The notes: generated by a model not told the origin, from the sequence alone. DNA of 64,000 bases from Brachionus rotundiformis (GCA_016802295.1 JAESIW010000122.1:62001-126000); one strand, 5' to 3'; shown: positions 1 through 11,740, numbered from the stretch's first letter. Translations and numbers: made by a program.

Positions 1-357
1 ATATTTTAAATAAAGCAAAAGTGCGCTTATTATAAAATATTGGTTGATTTATTTTCCATCAAATAATACACTGCCTAATATCTCTTGTAGAACAACTTAA
101 TCTATTTATCTTATCTAATTTCAGATAGCAAAAAGTTTTTTTTTCTTTATTACCTCCCATATAGAATATTTATTGCTTTTAATGAATTTTAAATGATAAC
201 CAAATTTAATATTGATTGTATCAATTACGCTCCGATAATGCCAAATCGAAGAGCAACCCAAAAGACAACTTAGTTTTACCAGATAGGATTTTTTCTTTTT
301 TAAAATTAGTAAAATGTGCAAATTTTATTTTAAAAAATAATAATTATAAATTATAAA
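1..357. other. intergenic, no gene seen
   Basis: AT-rich sequence upstream of the first gene. The only minus-strand ORF here is low-complexity Lys/Phe/Ile and looks like chance. The last 50 bases presumably hold the promoter and 5' UTR of the ABT1-like gene, but I see no clear TATA box. Confidence 0.5.
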
Positions 358-1174
358 ATGGAAAATATCCAAGAAAATTTTGAAAAAGACTTGCCAGAGT
401 CTCAAAGCAGCGCTGAAGAAGCACTACCAGAAAATAAAAAACTAAAAACCAATGCTGAAAGTGATGATGAACTTTGCCAAGATGTAAATGAGAAAAAAAA
501 TACACCTGGTGTTATTTATCTCAGTCGTATTCCGACTAAGATGAATGTGAAGATTATTCGCGACTATTTCAGCAATTTTGGTCAAGTGGACCGCATTTAT
601 TTGGAACCAATGGAACAGAAGAGAAAAAATCAACCGCGAGCTTTTTCAGAAGGTTGGGTCGAATTTAAAAAGAAAAAAAATGCCAAAAGAGTGGCCACAA
701 TGCTGAACAACATGCAAATAGGTGGCAAGAGGCGCAATCCATGGTTCCACGAGCTCTGGAATATAAAGTACTTGAAAAACTTTCGATGGACTCATTTGAA
801 CGAAAGACTTGCTTATGAGCAAGAAACTCGCAAGCAACGATTGAGACAGGAAATAACCATGGCCAAGAAAGAAGCCAATTTTTATATTCAGAATGTGGAA
901 AAAAGTAATCAAGCAATTAATTAATTAAATTAAAATTTTAATTTAACAGTTGTTTATTTTTAAAGACGAGAAACGCAAACGATTCGAAAAGAAACAAAAA
1001 GGCCAAGAAACTGAAACCCATAACGAACAAAGTGGTTCAAAAATTGACCAAACACCAAAAACAAGCCAGAATGATGACAATGAAGACTCGAGACCAAAAA
1101 ATAAGCATCCTATTTTTGAACGAAAAATAAAAGTCACAGGAAATGATTCTTTTTTAAAACAGATTTTTTCCTAA
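358..1174 (+). CDS. ABT1: ABT1/Esf2-like pre-rRNA processing protein
   Basis: Two exons, 358-904 and 966-1174, joined by a 61-bp GT..AG intron in phase 1, give about 251 aa, close to vertebrate ABT1. Residues 1-48 are acidic. An RRM-type fold follows at about 50-135, with GVIYLSRIP as first strand and a GWVEF-type RNP1 strand. After it come the WNIKYLKNFRW block and the basic helix typical of ABT1/Esf2, then a Lys/Glu-rich tail. In the known family (yeast Esf2) the protein acts in the nucleolus in the small-subunit processome, helping release U3 and cleave 18S pre-rRNA. The first AAG acceptor after the poly-U stretch was chosen because the nearer CAG at 948-949 would hit a stop in the required phase. 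Next gene downstream, same strand, is the glucosidase 662 bp away. Confidence 0.82.
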
Positions 1175-1836
1175 ATAAATTTATAAAAATAATCATTTAT
1201 TAGTTCCATCGTCCATCTTAGATAATCTATTATCTTTTGAAAATTTAGATTTATGTGCCCAAATAGATGATTTATTTAAATCTGTTTTTTAAAATCAAAT
1301 TATAAAAATTATTTTAATAAAACAAATTCAATAAGCAGAAAAAATCATTTTTTACCAAAAAATTAGATCAAAAATTAAAATGTCTTCAAAATTTATTTTT
1401 TCGTTTGTTTGTGAACAAGCCCTTAAACTTTTGATAAATGATAAAAAAAAACCTAAATTTATTTATTTTGATTGTAAAGCTTTATATATAACATTTATCC
1501 AGCTTATTATTTAAAAGTCAATTTGAGTTATATAATTTGTGAAGTAAATAAAATCTTTTGTGACAATTAATTTGATAATTTTTATCCATGTTTAAAAGAT
1601 ATTAAATTTTATTTAATCTTTACAGTATTTTTAAATTGATAATTTGTTTTACAGCTTTGTTTCAACAACTTTATCTTATTCAAATAAAAGTGTACCCTAA
1701 ATTTCCTAAATACCAGGAATATTTAAATTGAAAGAAAATAATTCTATTAAATTAGAAATATCTTATTTAGATAAAAAAGATTTTATTTTGATATTTATAT
1801 CTTGAACACAAAAAGTTTATTTTAAAATAAAATATA
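1175..1836. other. intergenic, no gene seen
   Basis: AT-rich spacer between the ABT1-like gene and the glucosidase. No ORF, repeat or RNA gene could be supported. It should contain the ABT1 3' end and the glucosidase promoter. Confidence 0.5.
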
Positions 1837-4188
1837 ATGATACCGAAAATTTTTATTCTGTTTTGTGTTTTGCTAGGCTTAAATGATGCAGTTGACATTG
1901 ACAAGCTTTTAAATTCAATGACCATAGAAGAAAAATGTGGTCAGATGACTCAAGTTACTTTTGATGTAATTGAAAAATCTCCCAAGCCAACAGACTTTAA
2001 TGAAAATCCTGTTAACTTGACTAGACTAGAGCAAGCAATTTTGGAAAAAAATGTTGGTTCCATATTGAATACGCCATATAACTTGGCTCAAAAGGCAGAA
2101 ACGTGGCAAAAAATAATCAAAGTTATTCAGGATACGAGTGCTAAAACCAGACTCAAAATTCCAATTATCTATGGACTTGACTCAATACATGGTGCCAATT
2201 ATATCCAAGAGTCTGTTCTTTTTCCACATTCAATTTCTTTAGCAGCAACTTTTAATCCTGAACTTACTAGAAAAATAGCACAAATAACTTCATTAGAGAC
2301 TCGTGCCATTGGAGTACCATGGAATTTTAATCCTGTATTGGACGTTGGTAGACAGCCTCTATGGCCAAGAATTTTCGAGACCTATGGTGAAGATCCCTAT
2401 TTGGCTGGTAAGATGGGCGAAATGTATGTTAAGGCAAGTCAAGGAAATGATTTGAAAAATAGAAGCAATGTGGCCACTTGTCTAAAGCATTATATTGGTT
2501 ATAGTTTACCTTTTAATGGAAAAGATCGTACACCAGCTTTAATTCCGGAAAATGTTCTTAGAGATGTTTTCTTGCCTCCGTTTGAAAAAGGAGTTCTAGC
2601 TGGCTCGCCAACTGTTATGGTCAATTCGGGCGAAGTAAATGGCATACCTGGACATGCTAATTATCACTATCTAACAGAAATACTCAAAGGCGAACTTAAA
2701 TTCTCAGGCTTTGTTGTTTCAGACTGGGAGGACATAAAGCGATTGCATTACAGAGACAAGCTGGCTGAAAATGATGAAGAAGCTGTGCGCATTGCAGTAA
2801 TGGCCGGTTTGGACATGAGCATGGTTCCATTTGACTATAGTTTTGCTGATCATTGCATTAATTTGGCTAAGAAAGATTCCAAATTTGTTCAGCGAGTTGA
2901 CGATGCCACTAGGCGCATACTCAAGGTAAAAAATGATCTTGGACTGTTTGAAAATGCTTATCCATTTGCTGAGGATTTGGATAAAATAGGAGCAAGCAGT
3001 TCATATGATGTAAGTGCTGAGGCAGCTCGTGAGTCAATTGTTTTAGCTCAAAATGACGGAATTTTACCATTAAATTCAAATGAGAATAAGAAAGTTTTGA
3101 TCGCAGGAGCATCAGGCAATATTTTGAGAGTCTTAAATGGTGGATGGTCATATGTTTGGCAAGGAGATGTAGAAGAATATTTTGTCAATTTTGGCAAACA
3201 AAAAAAGACCACTATTTTTGAAGAAGTGAAGAAAATCTATTCAAATACTGAATACTCTGAGGGTGCAAATTTTACCCATTTGACCAATTTAGAAGAGACT
3301 GTGAATAAAGCTAAAAGTGTGGATATTATTATATTAGTAATTGGTGAGGACAGTTATTGTGAATCATTTGGAAATATAAACAATTTAATGCTAAGTGAGC
3401 CTCAGCAAAAATTGGCCGATAGCTTGTTGGAGTTGAATAAAAAAGTTGTTTTGGTTTACATTGGTGGCAGACCAAGAATAATCACAAGCATAGCTCAAAG
3501 ATCAAATGCTGTTTTGATTGGATTTTTGCCAGGTGAAAAGGGCAGTTTGGCATTAGCTGAGATAATATTCGGAAGATATAATCCAAATGGTAAGTTGTCA
3601 GTGACATATCCAATTGATGCAAATGGCATAGCAACTTATGACTATAAGCCTTTGGAAGTTCATGATGCAAACACAGTGGATAAATTATATGCTTTTGGTC
3701 ATGGTCTCAGCTATACTAAATTCGACTATTCAAATTTGAGATTGAGCAAAAAATCAATTGGTTTTCAAGAGCCATTGACAATCACTGTCAATGTAAGGAA
3801 TAGTGGTGGCATGGATGGTAAAGAGAGTGTTTTGTTGTTTATAAATGATGAATATGGCAGTGTGACCAGACCAGTGAAGCAATTGAAAGGCTTTGAAAAA
3901 GTAACATTACAAAGAGGTCAAAATGTTGATGTTAAGTTTAATATCGATTATAATGACCTATCATTTACAAATATGGACAATCAACGAGTTGTAGAAGCAG
4001 GAACTTTTAATGTATTTGTTGGTAATTTAAATGACTCATTTACTGTTACTAGAGAATCAATATTTGAATTAACTACACCCAAAATAGTAACAACAGTATC
4101 TTCTTCTTCTCCAAAAACCAATTTATTAAAATCTGGCTTGTTTTTATTCTCAATAATTTTTATTTCTATTATGATTAATGGAAATTAA
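1837..4188 (+). CDS. Secreted GH3 beta-glucosidase, intronless
   Basis: A single open frame of 783 aa with no intron. Residues 1-18 are a hydrophobic signal peptide. The GH3 N-terminal TIM-barrel domain (about 20-365) includes YGLDSIHGANY, the FNPVLDV block and KHYIGYS. The catalytic nucleophile is most likely Asp296 in GFVVSDWEDI. The alpha/beta C-domain follows, with a probable acid/base Glu509 in IGEDSYCES, then GFLPGEKG and a fibronectin-III-like domain at about 665-745 (VNVRNSGGMDGKESV). The enzyme would remove terminal beta-D-glucose from oligosaccharides, outside the cell or in lysosomes. The last ~25 residues are Ser-rich then hydrophobic, so a GPI signal or membrane tail is likely. 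Close family members are bacterial, oomycete and amoebozoan; GH3 is uncommon in animals, and the lack of introns contrasts with most neighbours. Transfer is an inference. Confidence 0.9.
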   Translation: MIPKIFILFCVLLGLNDAVDIDKLLNSMTIEEKCGQMTQVTFDVIEKSPKPTDFNENPVNLTRLEQAILEKNVGSILNTPYNLAQKAETWQKIIKVIQDTSAKTRLKIPIIYGLDSIHGANYIQESVLFPHSISLAATFNPELTRKIAQITSLETRAIGVPWNFNPVLDVGRQPLWPRIFETYGEDPYLAGKMGEMYVKASQGNDLKNRSNVATCLKHYIGYSLPFNGKDRTPALIPENVLRDVFLPPFEKGVLAGSPTVMVNSGEVNGIPGHANYHYLTEILKGELKFSGFVVSDWEDIKRLHYRDKLAENDEEAVRIAVMAGLDMSMVPFDYSFADHCINLAKKDSKFVQRVDDATRRILKVKNDLGLFENAYPFAEDLDKIGASSSYDVSAEAARESIVLAQNDGILPLNSNENKKVLIAGASGNILRVLNGGWSYVWQGDVEEYFVNFGKQKKTTIFEEVKKIYSNTEYSEGANFTHLTNLEETVNKAKSVDIIILVIGEDSYCESFGNINNLMLSEPQQKLADSLLELNKKVVLVYIGGRPRIITSIAQRSNAVLIGFLPGEKGSLALAEIIFGRYNPNGKLSVTYPIDANGIATYDYKPLEVHDANTVDKLYAFGHGLSYTKFDYSNLRLSKKSIGFQEPLTITVNVRNSGGMDGKESVLLFINDEYGSVTRPVKQLKGFEKVTLQRGQNVDVKFNIDYNDLSFTNMDNQRVVEAGTFNVFVGNLNDSFTVTRESIFELTTPKIVTTVSSSSPKTNLLKSGLFLFSIIFISIMINGN

Positions 4189-4808
4189 ATTTTTAAAATT
4201 ACTTCAAATAAAATTTAAGACAAGACAATTTAGATTTAGATGATATTTTTATCAGTCAATTTTAAAAACCCAAATCTAATAATTTATAATTTTTTCATCG
4301 AGATTATTAAACCAATTTTTAAAAATTTAAAATTAAAAATTTAAAATTTGAAAATTTAAAAAAGATAAGCTCTTGTTGCTTTATATGACTTGCTTATGTA
4401 ATAAAATAATATTAAATCTTATGAACTTATTAAATCTTTCTTGTCTAATTACTCAATAAAACTAATTATATTATTCACTAAAATATGACTAAAATAGGAT
4501 ATTTAAGCAAAATGAAAACTTTTTATTTTAATATGATACTTTAATTTTATTCTATTAGATAATGAATAAACATTACTTGATTGATTTTAATTGTTAAAAC
4601 GAATTTACAAATAATTTTTCTAATATTCATACAGTTTCAACACTTTTTATTAATCATCTTTTAGTTAATTTCATTGTTTTCATAATTTGAAAATGAACAA
4701 AAATATATATAAACAAATAAATAAATAAATAAATAATGATATAGAATTTTAAAATAGACAAAAAAATTGATAGAGAAATAATTTCATTGAAAATAATTTA
4801 TTTTTAAA
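4189..4808. other. intergenic with (AAAT)n tract
   Basis: AT-rich spacer with a short AAAT repeat at about 4715-4735 just upstream of the WD40 gene. No ORF or RNA gene seen. Confidence 0.5.
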
Positions 4809-6338
4809 ATGAGCCAAATCAACTGTGACTATTGTGATAGAAAATTGCTTAAAAATTCATTTTTAATGCTTCCATGTGGTTACTTGGTATGTTCTGAGCA
4901 TATATCTGACATTGTTCAGTCAAAATGGTGTATTGTGTGCAAAACTCACGAACTGGAAATAAGTAAATTCATGAACATGGCAATGAATAAGATGGTACTA
5001 AGCGAAAGTAAATTGAGACAAAGAGTTCTGGAACTGGACAGCAGGTTCTCGTTTTTGCGCTCTCTTCGAACCGACCCTCAATCTTACATTTCTGACCACT
5101 TTCAGCATTTAAAAAACCAACTCGACCTAAGACGCTCAATACTCAAACAAGAATTACTAAAACAAATAGATGACCACTACGATCGTCTCATAAATAATCT
5201 ACATGAAAATCAAGAAAAGTATTTGAAAAAAATTGAGCTCACGCTAACCAATGTTGAGCTCGAAAATATCCAAGATGAAGAAGAGGAAAAGCTGACCATT
5301 AAAGATCGCTTCAAATCCATTGAACATAAATTGGCTGCTTTTGAAAAAAAAATAATAAATTATGATCTTTTAAAATTTGATTTAGATCAATTTAAACTTT
5401 TAAATTTTTCACCTGGTACATTTAATGTTGTAAAAATATTTGGTCAATTAAATAAAGTGTACTTGACAAATTTAAGTAAATATGAGTGTGTAAAGACAAT
5501 TAATGTTCATTCAAACCAAGTATTTTGCATAGATGAACTAGATTCTGGTCAAATTGTAACATCGTCCAAAGATAAAACAATAAAAGTATGGGATATTTAC
5601 ACAGAAAATTGTCTCATGACTCTATTTGGTCATACAAATTGGGTACTTCAATTTATTATTTTGAATAACAAGGAGATAATTAGTTGCTCCGGAGACGGAA
5701 CAATTAAAAAATGGAATTTAACTACTGGTGATTGTTCAAGAAGCATTAAAGCGTCCAATAAAGAAGTGTGGTCATTGGTTTTGATGCGAAACGAATTTGT
5801 ACTAAGTGGATGTGGTGAGGGTTTGGTAAAAAAATGGAATTTACAATCAGAAGAATGTAAAAAAGTGTATAAACACCATCAAGGTACAGTTTATTCATTG
5901 ATTAAAGTAAGCTTGGATAGTTTCTTGAGCTCTTCGGCAGATAAAACCATAATTTATTGGAATTACCATTCTGGTGAAAAGCTGCGCATTTTCGATGGTC
6001 ATTCAAGCTATGTTTGGAAATTGCTTGTTTTGAATGAAAGCGAGTTTATTAGTGGAGCAGCGGATGGTTCGATAAAACTTTGGAACTTAAATGAACCTAA
6101 ATGTTTGAGAACTTTAAAAGAACACGATAAATGTGTAAGAAATTTTGTATTAATTGATGAAAGTAAAGTTTTGACATGCTTCGATGATGGACTGGTCAAA
6201 CTATTTGATTTAAAAGCCAAAGTTTTCAATAAGGTTCTAGACACAAATTGTCCAGGACTTTACTCCGTTAAGCTTTTGACCAACGGGCTATTGATAAGCT
6301 CGTCCAATCAAGGAGTAATTAAATTGTGGAAAAAATAG
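4809..6338 (+). CDS. RING-like / coiled-coil / seven-WD40 protein
   Basis: Intronless, 509 aa. Residues 6-44 form a compact zinc-binding pattern: Cys6, Cys9, Cys23, Cys28, His31, Cys41, Cys44. It resembles a shortened RING with one fewer ligand pair than the canonical eight. A charged helical coiled coil spans about 65-190. From about 230 to the end there are seven WD40 blades, each closing with KVWD, KKWN, IYWN, KLWN, KLFD or KLWK, enough for one full propeller. The order zinc finger, coiled coil, propeller is like TRIM or TRAF7-type ubiquitin ligases, so a substrate adaptor or E3 role is plausible but unproven. The reduced ligand set could mean it binds zinc without E3 activity. It converges on the FBF1 gene, with only 113 bp between stop codons. 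Confidence 0.75.
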   Translation: MSQINCDYCDRKLLKNSFLMLPCGYLVCSEHISDIVQSKWCIVCKTHELEISKFMNMAMNKMVLSESKLRQRVLELDSRFSFLRSLRTDPQSYISDHFQHLKNQLDLRRSILKQELLKQIDDHYDRLINNLHENQEKYLKKIELTLTNVELENIQDEEEEKLTIKDRFKSIEHKLAAFEKKIINYDLLKFDLDQFKLLNFSPGTFNVVKIFGQLNKVYLTNLSKYECVKTINVHSNQVFCIDELDSGQIVTSSKDKTIKVWDIYTENCLMTLFGHTNWVLQFIILNNKEIISCSGDGTIKKWNLTTGDCSRSIKASNKEVWSLVLMRNEFVLSGCGEGLVKKWNLQSEECKKVYKHHQGTVYSLIKVSLDSFLSSSADKTIIYWNYHSGEKLRIFDGHSSYVWKLLVLNESEFISGAADGSIKLWNLNEPKCLRTLKEHDKCVRNFVLIDESKVLTCFDDGLVKLFDLKAKVFNKVLDTNCPGLYSVKLLTNGLLISSSNQGVIKLWKK

Positions 6339-6451
6339 TCAATTAAACAATTTAATTAGAAAAAAAATTTATTTTAGAATACAAAAGAAAATACAAAATT
6401 AATATTAATCTTTTCTCTAATTTAATTTTAAAAACTAATAGAGTGTAATTA

Positions 6452-9400
6452 TTAAGCCAAAGGTGAGTTTAATTGATTAACACTTAACGATCTACTACCA
6501 CTTTTGAGAGTCTCTATAAAACTCTTTTCCTCATTGACAAATTGTCTATCCTTTGACAAAAAATAGATAAACAATTAATTTAATTAATTTATTATTAATT
6601 ACTTTCAAGGCCTGTATTTTCAATTGTCTGAGTAGTTTAGAGTCCTCTAGCTGTGAATTATTAACTTGTGAAATCATTGTCGATTGAAGTCTTGATTGGT
6701 ACAAATTCAAAAAGCCGGTTCCATAGCCACTACTTTGCATTGACATGCCCATAAAACTTAGTTCTTTGACCGGCTCTTGGCACTTGGAACACTTTAAATT
6801 TGACTTGTAAACCTCAATATCTTGCTGTAATTTGTACAAATTGATTTTTTCCTGATTTATCTTTGTTTCTCTTTCGTTCAAAAGCATCATTTGCTGCTGA
6901 ATTTGGTTCAATCTTGAGTCGTGATTCATTTTTATCTCATTTACTTGATCCAATATTCTCTTGTTGGACTCTTTTTCTCTATTCGATTTCTAAAAAGTAG
7001 AAAAAATTGGTCAACAAAAATTGTCAATATTTTATTTTGCCAATGCTTACCAAATATAATTCCTCAGCATCGGAATATTTCTGGTTAAGCACTGCTTGCA
7101 ATTGGTCTATCTTGCTTATTTTGGCTTCCAATTCCAATTTTTTTTCATCCAAAGTCTTTTTTTCTTGCTTAAGCTCAGCTTCTTTTTCCTTTAGCTCGTC
7201 TTTGAGCTTTTCTAGTCGTTCTTTCTCTTCCTTTAAGCGTTTGGTAGACACAGAAATCTCTGCCTCAATGTTAACATTATTCAGTGAGTCTTGGTGCTTT
7301 TTTTCCTTGTAGGCGTTCAACGACGCGTCCAAATTGGCTCTCTCCTCAGCCATTTTTCGCTTCTCTTCATACACTTGTTGCATTAGACGCTTTTGCTCGG
7401 CAAGTATGTCGTCTTTGCAGCGTTCTATATCATTTCTCTCACGGGCCAGCTTTTCCATAATTATTTTCTGCTCATTAATCAATGCTTCTTGAAAAGCTTC
7501 CATTTTTTTCTCTTGTTGTTTGCCTTTCCATCTTTCTTCAGCGACTGACTTGGACTGCTCGGCCAGATGGTCCTCGAGACGCTTGATTGTCTCGTTCAGA
7601 TTGCGTATCTCGGCCTCGTATTCTTTTTGCTGGCGATCCAAGCGTTGCTCGTGTACTAATAAATTTTTTTAATAAAATTTTGCCATTCTTATGGGAAATT
7701 GCGCGCTTTTACGCCATTTTTCCCAATAAAAAGAGAATTAAAAAGAAAAAATTTTACATTTGAGCTGTTCTTCTTTGTTTCTTAATTGTACTTGGTGCTC
7801 GTTCATGTTAACCATGTGTTCCATCTGTACCTTGTGGGACATAGAGTCCAAATTTTTGGTGTTGTCCTCAATTAGGCTAATCACGTTTTCGAGTGTTTTT
7901 CCATGAGAATTGGCAGCCAGAGCCGCGCTGAGTTCTGTTTCTTTTAGGTGCTTTATTCTCTCTACAATTTGTTCATTTTCTTCTTTAATGTTCTGGACAG
8001 CGGAGCGGTGCAGCTGCTTTAGTTTTTCCATATCGGCATCGAACTCTTTTTGCTTGTCGTCCAACTTTTGCTTGTAGACATTGGTCAGGTCCAGTTTTTC
8101 TTTTTCAACAAGGTCAATATGATTTTGAAGAGATTCTTTTTCTTCCCTGAACAGCTTGTGGCTATTTTCGCGGTCATCTTTCAAAATTCTAACCTGACTA
8201 TCACAGCTCTCTTTCATTAGCTTTATTTGTAGCTCAAAGTTGGACTTGTTGTGTTCCAATTGAAGCTTCAAGTCTTGGTTTTCGTACTCCAATTGTTTTA
8301 TCTTTTTCAAGTAAGCATGAGCATCACCATCATGATCGCTGGCAACACTTTCCACATTCTATAATTAAATTTTTATCTTTTAATTGAATGAAAAAATTTT
8401 TCACTCTAATTAAAAATGTGCAAAATATTGGTACTGACATGTATTGGCCATTAAACAGAATCTCATATTTTAAAGATAAAAACTAAGACCATAAATTTAT
8501 TTAATAATTAGATAAAAATAAATGTGGGTATAATATGGTCATGTGTGACATCTACAAAAAAACTAAGTGCAGCCAAAAAAAAAATGATTAGTTTGTCTAC
8601 TGAGTTAAATTTTTTCAATTGGAAAAATATTGGTAAATTTTGATGATTTTATTAAAACTAGAAAAGCGTGTTTTAACATCAAATATCTAATAAATAATAA
8701 TTAATTTACCACAAGATTTTTATTTTCGTTTATGGCTGAATTATTAAATCTAGAATTAGATTTATATAAAAATGACAAATTGTCATTTTTGTCGCCCAGT
8801 ATAGTTTGGTCAAGAACAAAATTAAAATTATCAGAATTAGTTTCGTTAAAGCTAACCTAATAGAAGAGCAAAAGTTTTTTATCTGGCCCATTACTATCTC
8901 AAATGTACTTACATTGGTTTTTTTTGGCTGATTAGTTGACTTTTTGTTGGTTATTAAATTGGTAAACCATTTATCTGGATTATCGGTTTTGTCCTCTGTT
9001 TTGGCATCAAAAGTTAAAGGCTGTAAGTTTCCAAGAGAGAAATTTTTATTTGTTTGATTTGTGTGTTCCATGTTTTCTGTGCTGTCCGCAAAGCTAGAAT
9101 TCATTGAGTCTTTGGGAGCTGTTTTGAAGCCAATGGGTGGCTTATCAGCCACGCCGGATTGAGAATTTCTTCTCCTCGGATTGTTAAAAGATCCATCTAG
9201 ATCGATGCTTGTCTCAAATTTGGTAGGCTCTTTCATCCAATCTTCATTTTTCTGAGACTTGGCTTTTGGTTTTAGCAGGCTTTCAAAATCAAAATCAAAT
9301 TCCAGTTTGCCAGGAGTTGTTTTGCTCAGATTGTCTCCACTTTTTGGTTTTTGGTCATCTTCGTCATTAAATGAGACAGAGCGTTTGGCAGGAGGCTGAG

Positions 9401-10056
9401 ACAGAGTTGCTCGAGGCGTATTGGAAGCTACTGATGGCGTATAACCACCGAACAAAAAATCATCATCATTTTTGAGCTCGCTTTTTTCTTTCTTGTCTTT
9501 TCCAAACAGTTCATCGACCAGACCAGTCTTTTGTTTAGATGAATTATTATCTGATGCTTTTGGCTTTGATTTTGAGTCTTGGAAAAAAATGTAAGCTTTG
9601 GATTAAAATTTCTATTTAATTATTTTACCAAAGTCATCATCATCAAATATGAAGCCAATTTTTGGTTTAGCTGGTGTAGGCATAGTAGAAGCTAGCGGAG
9701 GCTTTGTAGATGTATTAGTGTGCTTTTTGCCAATCAGCTCGTCCAAATCGTCCAAAGGATCATCGTCAAAGTTAAAGCCTTAATGATAAAAATAATTGTA
9801 AGTTGATTTAAATGCTTTAATTGGCAAAATACTTTTTCCACGAGATAGACTTGGTTGTGTTTTGGACAAATTCGGCTTTCGCTTAGCTCCATCAATGCTT
9901 TCTGTTTCACGTAGTATTTTGGCAATGTCGTCGTCATCAGCTTCGGATACATCCGAATCATTGAAGGATGAATTCGCTTTGTAGCTTTAATTTAAACCAT
10001 TTGGGAAAATTGTACATAATGGTTATATGAAAAGCAGCTTACTTAAATCGGCTCAT
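6452..10056 (-). CDS. FBF1: FBF1-like distal-appendage/transition-fibre protein
   Basis: Nine exons on the minus strand join in frame: 10056-10043, 9984-9833, 9778-9629, 9577-8913, 8856-8710, 8358-7758, 7655-7051, 6989-6603, 6550-6452. All borders are GT..AG; most introns are about 50-100 bp and one is 351 bp. The product is about 939 aa. Residues 1-376 are acidic and disordered with repeated Asp/Phe motifs (FNFDDDPLDDLDEL, FDDDDF, DELFGKD) and a DKWFTNL segment. Residues 377 to the end are almost continuous coiled coil rich in Glu, Lys and Gln, ending in a short VNEEKSFIETLK-type motif. This order matches Fas-binding factor 1 (human about 1130 aa), which at centriole distal appendages and transition fibres gates protein entry into cilia. 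The start codon lies in a 14-nt first exon, so it is the least certain part. Confidence 0.75.
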
Positions 10057-10762
10057 TATTTTACACCTTTTTTAATTGCATGGATTTTTTTAAATTCAAA
10101 AGGACAAAAATTTCGATAAAAAAAATAATTTTTTTTCAAAAAAGAGAAAATATTTTTTGCCTTATTTCCATGGCAACTGTTTTGTTTTATTTTGCAGTCA
10201 AAAAAAAGATATAGTACAAATAAACACATTAATTATTATTAATTTTATTAGAAATTTGTCAACTTTATTAATTAATTTTTAATTTTAAAAAAAGATATTT
10301 TTTTGATTTAATTTTTAATTAAAAGTTTTTTATTTAAGTGGCATGAATTGACTATTGAAATTTGATCTGACCAGCACTGATTCGGTTCCTGTTAAAAATT
10401 AAAAAAAATATTAATCTGTGTTTTGTGTAAAATAAGGCAAAAAATTATCTTTTTTATTCCATTTTAATTAATTTTGAAAGTGCATAAAAATTTCAAATTC
10501 ATTTTTAATTTTCTTTCCAGTCAAAATCCAGCTTGTGATCTTCATTCATAAGTTTTTATGGGTTTTTAAATTTAACTTTCATTAAATCTTTGGAATAAAA
10601 AAAAAGATTTATTTTATTTTCATATACAGGTTGTTTAAATATTTGACAACTATGATAGTTGTTTAAATAATAAATGTAATTAAAATCTAATTTAATTTCA
10701 ATTAATATTTTTGGTAAAATTAATTTATTAATATTTATATAAAATTTGTATAATTAATAAAT
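10057..10762. other. intergenic, no gene seen
   Basis: AT-rich spacer between the FBF1 start and the GT31 3' end. It should hold the FBF1 promoter. No coding exon or structured RNA recognised. Confidence 0.5.
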
Positions 10763-11740
10763 TTAATAATGAGACAATTGTTTTACAAAATTTATATCTA
10801 TGGTAATATTTTGTATTAGCTTCCAAGCGTAGCTAAAGTCCTGTGTGAGAGCTATTCGATGCTTGTACATTAAAGTTGAATTTTTTCTTAAATACTCAAA
10901 AGTTTCGTAATTAATTGTGATTATTTTTAATTTTTCAGCATTTACATCAAATTTATCTATTAGATTTGATACATAAATGTCATCTATCCAAAATAATTTG
11001 GTTTTAAATGATTGAATAAACATGCTTTTTGCCAAATTTCGGCTCAGCACATAACCATGTTCGGAACACACGTATTTGGACGAATAACGGTAAGGCTTGT
11101 ACTCGCTGTACTGGACATAAAATTTGTCTTTTTTGTTTCGGCTAACTTTAGGCTTCGAGGTATACTCACACAATAGATAATTTTTAAACTTTATTCTCAT
11201 CAAATGAGAGGCCAACATTGGGGGATTTAAATCTATATCATATTTTATTTTAACATAAAATTTAGCTTGGGGACAATTTTTGGTCAACCATCCCAGGGCA
11301 AGAACCGATTTTGAATTCATAAGACGGAATCGGTCCAAAAAATTTCCCACCAAAATATCACCATGACGTTGGTTCTCGTACTCAATCATTTGATTCAGAG
11401 ATTCGCTTTCGCTTAGGCCAAGTACGAATATGTTTCGCTGGAAAGGATACATGGTGCTGTTGGACCATGATTTGCGGATTTGGATGCGCCTTTCGAAATT
11501 TTTAGCTTTTATATAAACATATGAGATGTAGACAATTTGCTTGCTTGGACAGACTTCACTTATTGTTGGCATCAAGTGGAATCTGAGCATCAATGGATGA
11601 CCATTAAAAAGTTCATTTTGGACAATACGGAGACTCTTTTTTAAACGATTAGGAGCTTTTTTATCAATTTTAAACAACAAGACAAATAAAACAACAAAAA
11701 AAATAATTAAATATATTTTATTTAACATTTTGAGCCTCAT
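10763..11740 (-). CDS. GT31 beta-1,3-galactosyltransferase-like type II membrane protein
   Basis: Single exon, 325 aa. A short basic N-terminus is followed by a signal anchor at about 7-24 and a Golgi-lumen domain. GT31 hallmarks are visible: the RRIQIRKSW block near 84-92, a YENQRHGDILVGNFLDRFRL segment near 121-140 corresponding to the E..HGDI..DF.D.Y..L motif, a DxD-type metal site Asp168-Ile-Asp170, an EHGYVLS motif near 225 and IDDIY near 253 in place of the usual EDVY. Family members move galactose or GlcNAc from UDP-sugars onto glycans in a beta-1,3 linkage. Several motif positions are non-consensus, so donor and acceptor cannot be predicted. An in-frame Met at codon 5 could also start the protein. 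Confidence 0.72.
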   Translation of the reverse strand: MRLKMLNKIYLIIFFVVLFVLLFKIDKKAPNRLKKSLRIVQNELFNGHPLMLRFHLMPTISEVCPSKQIVYISYVYIKAKNFERRIQIRKSWSNSTMYPFQRNIFVLGLSESESLNQMIEYENQRHGDILVGNFLDRFRLMNSKSVLALGWLTKNCPQAKFYVKIKYDIDLNPPMLASHLMRIKFKNYLLCEYTSKPKVSRNKKDKFYVQYSEYKPYRYSSKYVCSEHGYVLSRNLAKSMFIQSFKTKLFWIDDIYVSNLIDKFDVNAEKLKIITINYETFEYLRKNSTLMYKHRIALTQDFSYAWKLIQNITIDINFVKQLSHY

